Shown here: positions 63,750-64,000 of the stretch, in pieces
How positions within the stretch are numbered: the stretch's first letter is position 1
Layout: each line of letters begins with the position of its first letter
NCBI GenBank assembly: GCA_905147135.1
Contig: LR990040.1
Span: forward strand, 21,125,857 to 21,189,856
Direction of reading: 5' to 3'
Source of the DNA: Blastobasis lacticolella
Taxonomy: Eukaryota; Arthropoda; Insecta; Lepidoptera; Blastobasidae
DNA length: 64,000 nucleotides
The notes under the pieces: model-generated
What the model was told of the DNA's origin: nothing
Seen by the model: the letters and a program-made list of their open reading frames with translations, nothing else
Database searches by the model: none
Translations under genes and position numbers: made by a program

Positions 63750-63990
63750 GGAGTGGCAACCACGTATCTACAGGCAATCGCAGCGTGGAACGGCCCCCAC
63801 AAGATGGACGCACGACCTCGTAAAGGTCGTAGGGAACCGATGGATGAAAGAAACACAGAGACGAGCGGTATAAAAGGCGTAGGGGAGCGGTATAGAAGGT
63901 GGCATAAAAAAATGACACTAAGGTGGCAAACAAGCTTGTGGCCTGCCTATGTTCAGCAATGGACGTCCTGCGGCTGAGATGATGTTGATA
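63750..63990 (+). pseudogene. LINE ORF2 C-terminal remnant and 3' tail
   Basis: Reading frame 63753-63977 ends 'SLWPAYVQQWTSCG' and stop. 'W---A-VQQWTS-G' is the terminal motif of the LINE group also seen at 38799-38925. Upstream residues ('RYRRWHKKMTLRWQT') are too changed to place. The 3' end 'GGCTGAGATGATGTTGAT' follows. The window stops just after. Confidence 0.65.
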
Positions 63991-64000
63991 ATTTTTTTTG

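Overview
The window looks like nuclear DNA from a moth or butterfly (Lepidoptera). The evidence is repeat content: many copies of a tRNA-headed SINE ending in ATCATC / GATGAT, three SINE pieces built on a 5S rRNA core, Helitron-like elements ending in CTAG before a T, and LINE 3' ends of the type 'CAGCAGTGG...GATGATG'. The lepidopteran assignment rests on remembered repeat families; no search was possible. The background is AT-rich, with a few CpG-rich islands.

No complete host gene is visible. Most open frames are short chance frames or pieces of transposable elements. The recognisable protein remnants are non-LTR retrotransposon pieces: reverse transcriptase at 9.85-10.5 kb (+), 39.7-40.3 kb (-) and 42.3-43.0 kb (-); ORF1 plus ORF2 C-terminus at 31.2-32.6 kb (-); ORF2 C-termini at 38.8-38.9, 43.9-44.2 and 63.7-64.0 kb (+). 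One stretch, 40386-40794 (+), reads like host protein broken by a single frameshift and cannot be tied to any element; it is the best candidate for a host exon or pseudogene.

Layout. 0-8.5 kb: SINEs, 5S-derived SINEs, short duplications. 9.8-10.9 kb: LINE with a TCTATG-repeat tail. 13-16.4 kb: Helitron-like elements, including a three-copy 191-bp tandem array. 17-22 kb: dense SINEs and foldback MITEs. 22-29 kb: mostly unique AT-rich DNA with scattered fragments. 29.5-30.9 kb: two CpG-rich islands. 30.9-34 kb: internally deleted LINE plus SINEs. 35.5 kb: a four-tract G-quadruplex motif. 36-41.5 kb: nested elements, LINE RT and the orphan coding stretch. 42.3-44.5 kb: a LINE whose two halves point in opposite directions. 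45-49.7 kb: dispersed repeats. 50.4-51.7 kb: GC-richer DNA without recognised repeats, a possible regulatory region. 52-58.5 kb: scattered repeats and a 118-bp MITE. 59.7-59.9 kb: CpG-rich block with a CTCF-like site. 61.1-62.3 kb: a 0.5-kb tandem duplication with one copy interrupted by a retroposon. 62.9-64 kb: two SINEs and a LINE end.

The elements record clear molecular events: target-site duplications, paralogous empty sites, nested insertions, 5' truncation, a probable twin-priming inversion, and near-perfect inverted repeats that look like template-switch products. I found no convincing new multi-gene system.
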